In this document: positions 1 to 6,275 of the stretch, in pieces
Numbering within the stretch: position 1 is the first letter of the stretch
Layout: each line of letters opens with the position of its first letter
Made by a program: the position numbers and the translations under genes
Notes under the pieces: generated by a model
The model's database searches: none
What the model was told of the DNA's origin: nothing
The model's input: only the letters and a program-made list of their open reading frames with translations
NCBI GenBank assembly: GCA_050697555.1
Contig: JBOHAD010000046.1
Coordinates: 1 to 19,266 of the forward strand
DNA from: DASQWP01 sp050697555
Lineage (GTDB): Bacteria > Actinomycetota > Thermoleophilia > Gaiellales > Gaiellaceae
Length of the DNA: 19,266 nucleotides
Reading direction: 5' to 3'

Positions 1-1146
1 CTGATCGGTGCGGCCCGGCCCTCGATCTCCGACCCGTTCCTCCCCAAGAAGGTCGAGGAGGGGCTGTACGGCGAGATCCGCGAGTGCATCGGCTGCAACG
101 TCTGCGTCATGAAGGCGGAGTGGGGCAGCCACATCGGCTGCACGCAGAACGCGACCGCCGGCGAGGAGTACCGGCGCGGCTGGCATCCTGAGCGCTTCGA
201 GCCGGCCGAGAATCGCAACCGGGACGTCCTCGTCGTCGGCGCCGGCCCGGCGGGTCTCGAGTGCGCGATCGTCCTCGGGAAGCGTGGGTTCGGGCGTGTC
301 CACGTCGTCGAGGCGGAGGCTGAGATCGGCGGGTGCATGCGCTGGATTCCGCAGCTGCCGGGGCTCGGCGAGTGGGCGCGCGTCCTCAGCTGGCGCGCCG
401 TGCAGCTCTCGAAGCTGCCGAGCGTCGAGGTGATTACGGGCGCGCGTCTCGGCGCGCAGGACGTGCGCGAGTACGGTGCCGAGATCGTCGTCATGGCCAC
501 CGGCGCGCGGTGGGCGGGTGACGGGCGCAACTACCTCACGCACGAGCCGATTCCCGGCGCGGACGCCTCGCTCCCGCACGTCCTGACACCGGAGCAGGTC
601 ATGCTCGAGGGAAAGGTCCCGCCGGGCGGGCGGGTCGTCGTCTTCGACGGCGAGGGCTACTTCACGGCCGCCGGCCTGGCGGAGAAGCTCGCCGGCGAGG
701 GCTTCTCCGTCGAGCTCGTGAGCTGCCTGGACAAGGTCGCGCCGGTCTGCGACGAGACCCTCGAGGGGCCGCTCCTCCGGCAGCACCTGCACGACCTCGG
801 GATCGACCAGCGGGCGGGCGTGATGCTGTCCGGTATCGAGCCGGGCCGCCTGGGGGCGACGGACGAGTTCGGCGACGAGCTCGAGCTCGAGGCGGATGCG
901 GTCGTCCTCGTGACCCAGCGTCTCTCGAACGAGGGCCTCTACCTCGAGCTCAGGGCCGACGAGGAGGCGCTCCGCGCCGAGGGTGTCGACGCCGTGTACC
1001 GGATCGGCGATTGCGCCGCGCCGCGCATCCCCGCAGAGGCGATCTTCGACGGCCACCGCCTCGCCCGCGAGATCGACTCGCCCGATCCCGCCGTCCCCCT
1101 CCCCTACAAGCGCGAGCGGATCGTCTTCGAGCCGGTCGAGAGCTAG
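1..1146 (+). CDS. Trimethylamine/dimethylamine dehydrogenase-like iron-sulfur flavoprotein, 3' part (5' truncated)
   Basis: The reading frame is open from base 1 and ends at TAG 1144-1146, so the N-terminal FMN-binding TIM barrel lies outside the window. About 381 residues are visible. Window residues 29, 32, 35 and 47 are cysteines in a CIGCNVC...C arrangement, followed by CTQNATAGEEYRRGWHPE, the 4Fe-4S region typical of trimethylamine, dimethylamine and histamine dehydrogenases. The gap from third to fourth Cys is 11 residues; in trimethylamine dehydrogenase I recall 12. A dinucleotide-binding GAGPAG motif follows at window residues 80-85. The C-terminal part fits the ADP/FAD-binding domains of this old-yellow-enzyme branch. 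Such enzymes oxidatively dealkylate or deaminate amines and pass electrons to a flavoprotein; close relatives act as enoate reductases, so the substrate cannot be assigned. The internal ATG at 109 would split the Cys cluster and is not a start. Confidence 0.9.
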   Translation: MIGAARPSISDPFLPKKVEEGLYGEIRECIGCNVCVMKAEWGSHIGCTQNATAGEEYRRGWHPERFEPAENRNRDVLVVGAGPAGLECAIVLGKRGFGRVHVVEAEAEIGGCMRWIPQLPGLGEWARVLSWRAVQLSKLPSVEVITGARLGAQDVREYGAEIVVMATGARWAGDGRNYLTHEPIPGADASLPHVLTPEQVMLEGKVPPGGRVVVFDGEGYFTAAGLAEKLAGEGFSVELVSCLDKVAPVCDETLEGPLLRQHLHDLGIDQRAGVMLSGIEPGRLGATDEFGDELELEADAVVLVTQRLSNEGLYLELRADEEALRAEGVDAVYRIGDCAAPRIPAEAIFDGHRLAREIDSPDPAVPLPYKRERIVFEPVES

Positions 1147-1162
1147 TGGCGTCGAGCCTCGA

Positions 1163-1187
1163 ACGGGGTCAGACCCCGTCACGGAAG
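1163..1187. repeat. GGGGTCAGACCCC palindromic repeat, copy 1
   Basis: Bases 1163-1179 are a perfect 17-bp palindrome around one central base (ACGGGGTC A GACCCCGT). They are followed by ACGGAAG at 1181-1187. The same GGGGTCAGACCCC-N3-ACGGAAG unit recurs 51 bp downstream. As RNA it could form a 6-bp stem (ACGGGG/CCCCGT) with a 5-nt loop. It lies in the 143-bp gap between the flavoprotein and the CocE-like gene. It resembles REP-type intergenic repeats; no transposase is visible in the window. Confidence 0.65.
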
Positions 1188-1215
1188 GAGCACACCTTCG
1201 TGCCGAGTTCCCGCA

Positions 1216-1238
1216 GGGGTCAGACCCCAATACGGAAG
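1216..1238. repeat. GGGGTCAGACCCC palindromic repeat, copy 2
   Basis: This second copy matches copy 1 at 20 of 23 positions; only the 3-nt linker between GGGGTCAGACCCC and ACGGAAG differs (AAT instead of GTC). Its flanks do not extend the palindrome, so the RNA stem is weaker than in copy 1. The rest of the 1147-1289 gap shows no other clear signal until the ribosome-binding site of the next gene. Confidence 0.65.
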
Positions 1239-1289
1239 CGTCAAGACTTCGCACCGGCTTCAGCGCCGAGGGTCCTCGAAGGAGACTGA

Positions 1290-3284
1290 GTGGCGATCCG
1301 CACAGATTTCCCGCGGCGCGTCCGCGAGATCGAGCACACCTGGATCACGCTTCCGGACGGGATACGGCTGGCCGCCCGCATCTGGCTCCCCGACGACGCG
1401 GAGGACGATCCCGTGCCGGCGATCCTCGAGTACCTCCCCTACCGCAAGAACGACGGAACGGTCGTGCGCGACGCGCAGCGCCAGCCGTACATGGCGGGTC
1501 TCGGCTACGCGACCGTGCGCGTCGACATCCGGGGCACCGGCGAGTCGGACGGGATCCTCGAGGACGAGTACACCGAGCAGGAGCAGGACGACGCCGTCGG
1601 GGTGATCGCCTGGCTCGCCGAGCAGCCCTGGTGCACGGGCGCCGTCGGCATGTGGGGGATCTCCTGGGGCGGCTTCAACGCGCTCCAGATCGCCGCCCGC
1701 CGGCCGCCGGCGCTCCGGGCGATCATGACGCTCTGCTCCACGGACGACCGCTATGCCGACGACGTCCACTACCGCGGCGGCTGCGTGCTCGCGCTCGACA
1801 TGGTGCACTGGGCGTCCTCGATGCTCTGCTGGAACGCGCGGCCGCCCGACCCGCGCCTCGTCGGCGACGCCTGGCGCGAAACGTGGCTCGACCGGCTGGA
1901 GCGGACGCCGCCCTACATCGAGGTCTGGCTCGGCCACCAGCGCCGCGACGCGTACTGGAAGCACGGGTCCGTCTGCGAGGACTTCGGCGCAATCGAGTGC
2001 CCGGTGTATGCCGTGGGCGGCTTCGCCGACGGCTACACGAACGCCCTTCCGCGGCTCCTCGCTGGCCTCTCGGTTGCGCGCAAGGGCCTGGTCGGGCCCT
2101 GGGCGCACGCCTTTCCCGACGACGCCTTCCCCGGGCCGAGCATCGGCTTCCTCCAGGAATGCGTCCGTTGGTTCGACCACTGGCTCAAGGGGATCGACGC
2201 CGGCGTGATGGACGAGCCGATGCTCAGGGTCTGGATGCAGGAGTCGGTCGAGCCACGCCCGTCCTTCGAGCTGCGGCCGGGTCGCTGGGTGGCGGAGCCG
2301 TCGTGGCCCGCGGCCGGGATCGAGACGCGCGCCTGGCAGCTTCCCGGGGAGGGCGAGCGCCCGATCCGCGGCGTCCAGTCGGCGGGCACGGAGGCCGGTG
2401 CCTGGACGGCCGAGGGCCAGTCGGCCGACCTCGCGCCCGACCAGCGGCCTGACGACGCCGTCTCGCTCGTCTTCGACTTCGAGCCGCTCGGCGAGCCGCT
2501 GGAGATCCTCGGCTTTCCCGAGGTCACGCTCGCACTCGCCTCGGATCGGCCGAACGCGCTCGTCTGCGTCCGTCTCTGCGACGTCTTCCCGGACGGGACG
2601 TCCGCGCTCGTCACGCGCGGCGTCCTGAACCTCACGCACCGGGAGAGCCACGAGGAGCCGACCCCGCTCGAGCCGGGAAGGCGCTACGACGTGCGGGTGC
2701 CGCTCGACTTCATGGCGCACTCGTTTCCCGCCGGCCACCGGCTTCGCGTGGCCGTCTCGCCCACATACTGGCCCTGGGCGTGGCCCTCCCCCGAGCCGGT
2801 GACGCTCACCGTCTTCCCGCCGGGCTCGCGTCTCGCCTTGCCGGTTCGTCAGCCGCGGCCGGAGGACGAGGAGCTCCTTGCGTTCGAGGAGCCCGAGCAC
2901 TCCGCTCCCCTCGAGGTGGAGTCGCTCGCTGCCGGCCCCGAGGGGCGGTTCCTCCAGCGCAACCTCGCCACCGGCCTCGTGGAGCACGTCTTCGACTGGA
3001 ACCTCGGGGGAGCGCAGCGCTTCGTCCCCATCGACCTCGTCTCCGAGGACACGAGCCACACGGTCTACTCCATCGTCGAGGGCGACCCGCTGTCGGCTGC
3101 GGTCCGCTTCCGCGCGACGAGCGGCATGTCCCGAGGCGCCTGGAGGACGCGAGCGGAGGTCGAGAGCACGATGACGGCCGACGCGGAGGCCTTCCACGTC
3201 ACGACGGAGCTCGACGCCTACGAAGGCGACGCCCGCGTCTTCGCGCGCGCGTGGGCGTTCCGCTTCCCGCGCGACCTGGTCTAG
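1290..3284 (+). CDS. CocE/NonD family hydrolase (X-Pro dipeptidyl-peptidase S15-like serine hydrolase)
   Basis: This 664-residue alpha/beta hydrolase starts at GTG 1290, 5 nt after a GAAGGAG ribosome-binding site at 1278-1284. The N-terminal stretch (HTWITLPDGIRLAARIWLP) is typical of the CocE/NonD group. The visible catalytic triad is Ser125 in GISWGG, Asp247 in GGFADGYTN and His273 in GPWAH. RGTGESDG (residues 81-88) is the usual family motif before the nucleophile. Roughly residues 300-530 match the jelly-roll C-terminal domain of S15/CocE enzymes. A further C-terminal stretch of about 125 residues is present and I do not assign it. There is no signal peptide, so a cytoplasmic enzyme is likely. 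Family members cleave esters or amides such as cocaine, glutaryl-7-ACA and X-Pro peptides; the substrate here is unknown. It ends tail to tail with the next gene, the stop codons sharing CTAG at 3281-3284. Confidence 0.9.
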   Translation: MAIRTDFPRRVREIEHTWITLPDGIRLAARIWLPDDAEDDPVPAILEYLPYRKNDGTVVRDAQRQPYMAGLGYATVRVDIRGTGESDGILEDEYTEQEQDDAVGVIAWLAEQPWCTGAVGMWGISWGGFNALQIAARRPPALRAIMTLCSTDDRYADDVHYRGGCVLALDMVHWASSMLCWNARPPDPRLVGDAWRETWLDRLERTPPYIEVWLGHQRRDAYWKHGSVCEDFGAIECPVYAVGGFADGYTNALPRLLAGLSVARKGLVGPWAHAFPDDAFPGPSIGFLQECVRWFDHWLKGIDAGVMDEPMLRVWMQESVEPRPSFELRPGRWVAEPSWPAAGIETRAWQLPGEGERPIRGVQSAGTEAGAWTAEGQSADLAPDQRPDDAVSLVFDFEPLGEPLEILGFPEVTLALASDRPNALVCVRLCDVFPDGTSALVTRGVLNLTHRESHEEPTPLEPGRRYDVRVPLDFMAHSFPAGHRLRVAVSPTYWPWAWPSPEPVTLTVFPPGSRLALPVRQPRPEDEELLAFEEPEHSAPLEVESLAAGPEGRFLQRNLATGLVEHVFDWNLGGAQRFVPIDLVSEDTSHTVYSIVEGDPLSAAVRFRATSGMSRGAWRTRAEVESTMTADAEAFHVTTELDAYEGDARVFARAWAFRFPRDLV

Positions 3285-4831
3285 GGCCGGGAGACGCGGA
3301 AGTAGTCGCAGCCCGAGAGGTTGGCGCGGAGCGCGTGGCCGTCGACGACCGCGTCGAGGCGAAGGCGCTCGGGCGACCACTCGTCCTCGCCCACGCGAAA
3401 GAGGCCGTCCTCGAGCGGCGTCAGCGCGTCCTCGGCGCCCTTCGGGTACGCGAAAATGAGGCGGTCTCGCCGGAGGAGGATGCGGAAGTTCGTGAGCCAG
3501 GGGTTGTAGGCGCGGTAGTGACCGGGGTAGGCGCTCCACCCGGGCGGCGGCTTGCCGGCGTCGAGCCGGCGGGCTCCCTCGCGCACGTAGGCATCGGAGC
3601 CGTGAGAGGCCGCGATCACCGTGTCGTTCTCTCGCTCGAAGGCGAGCGAAAAGAGCGCGAAGTCCGGGTGGTCGACGAGGAAGCGGTCGCCACGACGGCG
3701 CTCGAGCGCAACCCGCCCGCCGCTGTGCTCGACGAGGAGCCGCTCCCCTTCCGCGGAGACCACCAAGCGCCGTCCCGCGCCCGAGTACGCGCCGGCGTAG
3801 TCCTCCGCGTTCTCGACCACGAGAGGGTCTGCGACGGCTGGTGGCGTCGTTGCGCCGCGGTAGAGGTCGAGCGCGACCTCCGCCACCTCCTCCGTGAGGT
3901 TGCCCTCGTCGGTGCTGTTGACGAGCACGACGACGCCGAGCCCCGCTTCGAGGTCGCCGAGCATCGTGGAGCCGAACCCAGGCATGGAGCCGCCATGGCG
4001 GACGAGCCGGCCGCGGCTCTCGAGCCCGTACCCGTACGTCCAGTCGTCGCCTTCCCGCAGCATCAGCTCGAACGACTCCTCGGAGAGGAGCCCACGCCCG
4101 CGGTTCAGGAGCGCCCGCAGGAAGACGGCGAGATCGTGTGCGGGTCCCGCCAGTGAGCCGTCGGCTGTGCTCGTCTCCAGCCAGGTCGCCGGGACCCAGG
4201 GATCATCACGGCGGTGCGGACGGTCGTCGTACCAGCGCTCGTGGCCGACGGCGAGGCGCTTGCGCGTCTCGCTCGTCACGGCTGGGTCGGTGGCAGTCAT
4301 GCCGAGCGGCTCGAGAATACGCTCGCGCAGTAGCTGCGGGTACGGTCGTCCCGTCGCCTCCTCGAGGAGATAGCCGAGCGTCCGGTAGCCGACGTTGGAG
4401 TAGTGGAAGCGCTCGCCCGGCGGGAAGCCGGTTTCCGTCTGGCGGAGCGCCCAGACGTCGAAGCGGGAATCGGCGCTCGCGTCCGAGCCCACGACGATCC
4501 CCGCGGTGTGCGTGAGCAGGTGATGGAGCGCGATCGGACCGTGCTGCGAGCGGACGTCGAACCAGGGCAGGTACCGGGCGACCGAAGCCTGCAGGTCGAT
4601 GAGCCCCTCGTCGCGCAGCTGGAGCAGCAGGACGGCCGTGAACGTCTTGCCGATCGACCCGAGCTCGAAGACCGTCTCCGGCGCGACAGGACGGCGCGCG
4701 GCCAGGTCGGCGTGGCCGAACGTCGCGGTTGCGAGAACGCGGTCGCGGTCGGTCACGGCCAGCGAGAGCCCGGGGAGACGGCGAACGGCGAGGAGTTCCT
4801 CGACGAACGGGCTCAGCGCGCGAAACGGCAT
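3281..4831 (-). CDS. Serine hydrolase, class C beta-lactamase / D-Ala-D-Ala carboxypeptidase fold
   Basis: The protein has 516 residues from ATG at 4831. It carries all three landmarks of the class C beta-lactamase and penicillin-binding esterase family: Ser59-x-x-Lys62 (SIGK), Tyr144-Ser-Asn146 (YSN) and His279-Gly-Gly281 (HGG, in place of KTG). LHHLLTHTAGI at about 102-112 is a typical family stretch. The catalytic domain covers roughly residues 5-330. The remaining C-terminal part is probably a beta-rich lipocalin-like domain often fused to these hydrolases. No signal peptide or lipobox is visible, so a cytoplasmic esterase or peptidase is more likely than a true beta-lactamase. The reading frame is open further upstream, but the start at 4831 fits the domain boundary and lies 7 nt from a TATCGT box. 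The gene diverges from the amidohydrolase gene across only 23 bp. Confidence 0.88.
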   Translation of the reverse strand: MPFRALSPFVEELLAVRRLPGLSLAVTDRDRVLATATFGHADLAARRPVAPETVFELGSIGKTFTAVLLLQLRDEGLIDLQASVARYLPWFDVRSQHGPIALHHLLTHTAGIVVGSDASADSRFDVWALRQTETGFPPGERFHYSNVGYRTLGYLLEEATGRPYPQLLRERILEPLGMTATDPAVTSETRKRLAVGHERWYDDRPHRRDDPWVPATWLETSTADGSLAGPAHDLAVFLRALLNRGRGLLSEESFELMLREGDDWTYGYGLESRGRLVRHGGSMPGFGSTMLGDLEAGLGVVVLVNSTDEGNLTEEVAEVALDLYRGATTPPAVADPLVVENAEDYAGAYSGAGRRLVVSAEGERLLVEHSGGRVALERRRGDRFLVDHPDFALFSLAFERENDTVIAASHGSDAYVREGARRLDAGKPPPGWSAYPGHYRAYNPWLTNFRILLRRDRLIFAYPKGAEDALTPLEDGLFRVGEDEWSPERLRLDAVVDGHALRANLSGCDYFRVSRP

Positions 4832-4838
4832 GGGACGG

Positions 4839-4848
4839 ACGATATGGT
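4839..4848. promoter_or_regulatory. Candidate overlapping divergent -10 elements
   Basis: The 23 bp between the two divergent start codons (4831 on - and 4855 on +) contain ACGATATGGT, which is symmetric at 8 of 10 positions. On the + strand it reads TATGGT (4843-4848) followed by 6 nt and GTG. On the - strand it reads TATCGT (4844-4839) followed by 7 nt and ATG. Neither start has a Shine-Dalgarno sequence. The spacing predicts leaderless transcripts from both strands with a shared core. No good -35 is visible; it would lie within the opposing coding sequence. Confidence 0.55.
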
Positions 4849-4854
4849 CCGCCG

Positions 4855-5925
4855 GTGATCGACTGCGACATCCACCCGCAGATCGGTGACCCCGAGGAGC
4901 TACTTGCGTACGTCGAGCCGGCACAGCGCGAGTGGTTCCGCGGGCAGACGTACTACGGCCTTCCCGGCTATTCGTGGGCGCATCCGAGCTCCTGGTTCCG
5001 CCAAGACCTCGAGCACGACGGGCGGCCGCCCGGCTCCGACGTCGAGGCGGTGCGGCGCGAGCTCCTCGACCCGGCCGGCATCGACGTCGGCGTCCTGAAC
5101 GCCGATGATGCGATCCTCGTTTCGCTGATGCCGAGCCCCTACCGCGCGGCGGCGCTCGCGCGCGCCCACAACGACTGGCTGCGCGAGCGCTGGCTGGACG
5201 AGGAGCCTCGCCTGCGCGCGTCGATCCTCTGTCCCGCCCAGGATCCGCCGGCTGCGGCCGCCGAGATCCGCCGGGCCGCCGAGGACGAGCGCTTCGTCGC
5301 CGTCCTGCTGGTGGGAGGCGCCGAGCGTCCGTACGGGGATCCACGCTACCTCCCCATCTTCGAGGCGGCAGAAGAGTGCGGGCTCGCGGTGGCGATCCAC
5401 ACGGGCGGCGAGGGCATGGGTACCGCCGCGCCGCCGGGCGGCGCCGGGCCGGTGAGCTTCTACATCGAGTGGCACACCCTCGGCTCGGCGTGCAGCACGA
5501 TGTCCCACCTCGTCTCGCTCCTCGTCCACGGGACGTTCGAGCGCTTCCCGACACTCCGCGTGATCCTCCTGGAGGGTGGCCTCGCCTGGCTCCCCGGGAT
5601 CCTCTGGCGGCTGGACACGAACTGGCGGGCGCTCCGGTCGGAGACGCCCTGGCTCGAGCGCAAGCCGAGCGAGGCGGCGCGTGAGCACGTTCGCTTCTCC
5701 ACCCAGCCGCTCGAGCACACGGACGGGCACGACGAGCTCCTCTTCGAGCTGCTCGCCGCGGCGGGGGCGCCCGACGTGCTCTGCTTCGCCTCCGACTACC
5801 CGCACTGGGACTTCGACGACCCGAACTTCATGCTCAAGCGGCTGCCGGAGGACTGGCGCGAGCGCGTGCTGCACGAGAACGCAGCCGCGCTCTTCGGCGA
5901 GCGGCTCGGCCTCGCCCGGGCGTGA
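4855..5925 (+). CDS. Amidohydrolase family 2 (ACMSD/LigW-like) metal-dependent hydrolase or decarboxylase
   Basis: The protein has 356 residues. GTG at 4855 is chosen because it puts the metal-binding D-x-H motif (IDCDIH, Asp5 and His7) at the very N-terminus, as usual in this family; the longer open frame upstream gives low-complexity Arg-rich sequence. Further family landmarks are His182 in AIHTGG, the WHTLGSACSTMSHLVSLL helix (about 206-223), EGG at 240-242 and the catalytic-type Asp314 in FASDYPHWD. Amidohydrolase-2 proteins include ACMSD, gamma-resorcylate decarboxylase and 4-oxalomesaconate hydratase-type enzymes, so either hydrolysis or non-oxidative decarboxylation is possible. The Rieske gene downstream overlaps by 4 bp (GTGA) and is probably translationally coupled. 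This amidohydrolase plus small Rieske arrangement hints at catabolism of an aromatic or carboxylated compound, which is inference. Confidence 0.88.
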   Translation: MIDCDIHPQIGDPEELLAYVEPAQREWFRGQTYYGLPGYSWAHPSSWFRQDLEHDGRPPGSDVEAVRRELLDPAGIDVGVLNADDAILVSLMPSPYRAAALARAHNDWLRERWLDEEPRLRASILCPAQDPPAAAAEIRRAAEDERFVAVLLVGGAERPYGDPRYLPIFEAAEECGLAVAIHTGGEGMGTAAPPGGAGPVSFYIEWHTLGSACSTMSHLVSLLVHGTFERFPTLRVILLEGGLAWLPGILWRLDTNWRALRSETPWLERKPSEAAREHVRFSTQPLEHTDGHDELLFELLAAAGAPDVLCFASDYPHWDFDDPNFMLKRLPEDWRERVLHENAAALFGERLGLARA

Positions 5926-6275
5926 CCGCCTGGCACGACGTCGGCTCGCTGGACGAGCTCGAGCGCGAAGGGCGGATTGTCGCGCGGGTCGGCGGTCGTG
6001 AGATCGGTGTCGTGCGGGATCCGGGGAGCGGCTCGCTGCACGGGATCAGGAACCGCTGTCCGCACCACGGCGGGCCGCTCTGCCTGGGAACGGTGCGGGA
6101 GCGCCTGGCGGGCGCTCCCGGCCGCTACGAGCTCGCCGGCCGGAGCGTCCTCCACTGCCCCTGGCACGGCTGGGAGTTCGACCTCGAGACGGGCCGCTGC
6201 CTCGACGAGCCGTCGGTGCGCGCGGCCGTCTACTCAGTGCGGGTCGATGGCGAACGCGTCTTCGTGCAGGCGTAG
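5922..6275 (+). CDS. Rieske [2Fe-2S] domain protein
   Basis: This is a single-domain protein of 117 residues starting at GTG 5922, inside the stop of the amidohydrolase (GTGA overlap). The cluster ligands are Cys46-Pro-His48 in RCPHHGG and Cys79-Pro-Trp-His82 in HCPWHGWEFDL. The two half-motifs are 30 residues apart, longer than the roughly 15-17 of ferredoxin-type Rieske proteins. The insertion (about residues 57-73) contains APGRYELAGR, as in a subgroup of small Rieske proteins. There is no membrane segment, so it is a soluble electron carrier or a redox subunit. No partner oxygenase large subunit is in the window. Its TAG abuts the stop codon of the convergent YtcJ-like gene with no gap. 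Confidence 0.9.
   Translation: MTAWHDVGSLDELEREGRIVARVGGREIGVVRDPGSGSLHGIRNRCPHHGGPLCLGTVRERLAGAPGRYELAGRSVLHCPWHGWEFDLETGRCLDEPSVRAAVYSVRVDGERVFVQA

Noticed and set aside
109..1146. ATG at 109 as the start of the flavoprotein gene
   Set aside because: The frame is open from base 1 and the iron-sulfur Cys at window residues 29, 32 and 35 lie before this ATG, so the gene is cut by the window edge.
1147..1289. Intrinsic terminator after the flavoprotein gene
   Set aside because: Palindromes are short, the second is only a 4-bp stem, and no T tract follows; the repeated pattern fits a dispersed repeat better.
1260..3539. Long minus-strand open frame (759 codons) opposite the CocE-like gene
   Set aside because: Its translation is Arg/Pro/Ala/Gly-rich with no family motif, and it overlaps a well-supported gene. 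Long antisense frames are usual in GC-rich coding DNA.
2780..4156. Plus-strand frame crossing the CocE and serine hydrolase junction
   Set aside because: It overlaps two genes with intact catalytic motifs and shows no domain; composition is typical of out-of-frame GC-rich sequence.
3281..4831. A beta-lactam resistance gene
   Set aside because: The SxxK/YxN/HGG set is shared with many esterases and peptidases; there is no signal peptide and the C-terminal extension is unlike classic AmpC.
4729..5925. ATG at 4729 as the start of the amidohydrolase-2 gene
   Set aside because: It adds about 42 Arg/Gly-rich residues over the opposing serine hydrolase gene. GTG 4855 places D-x-H at the N-terminus as in relatives.
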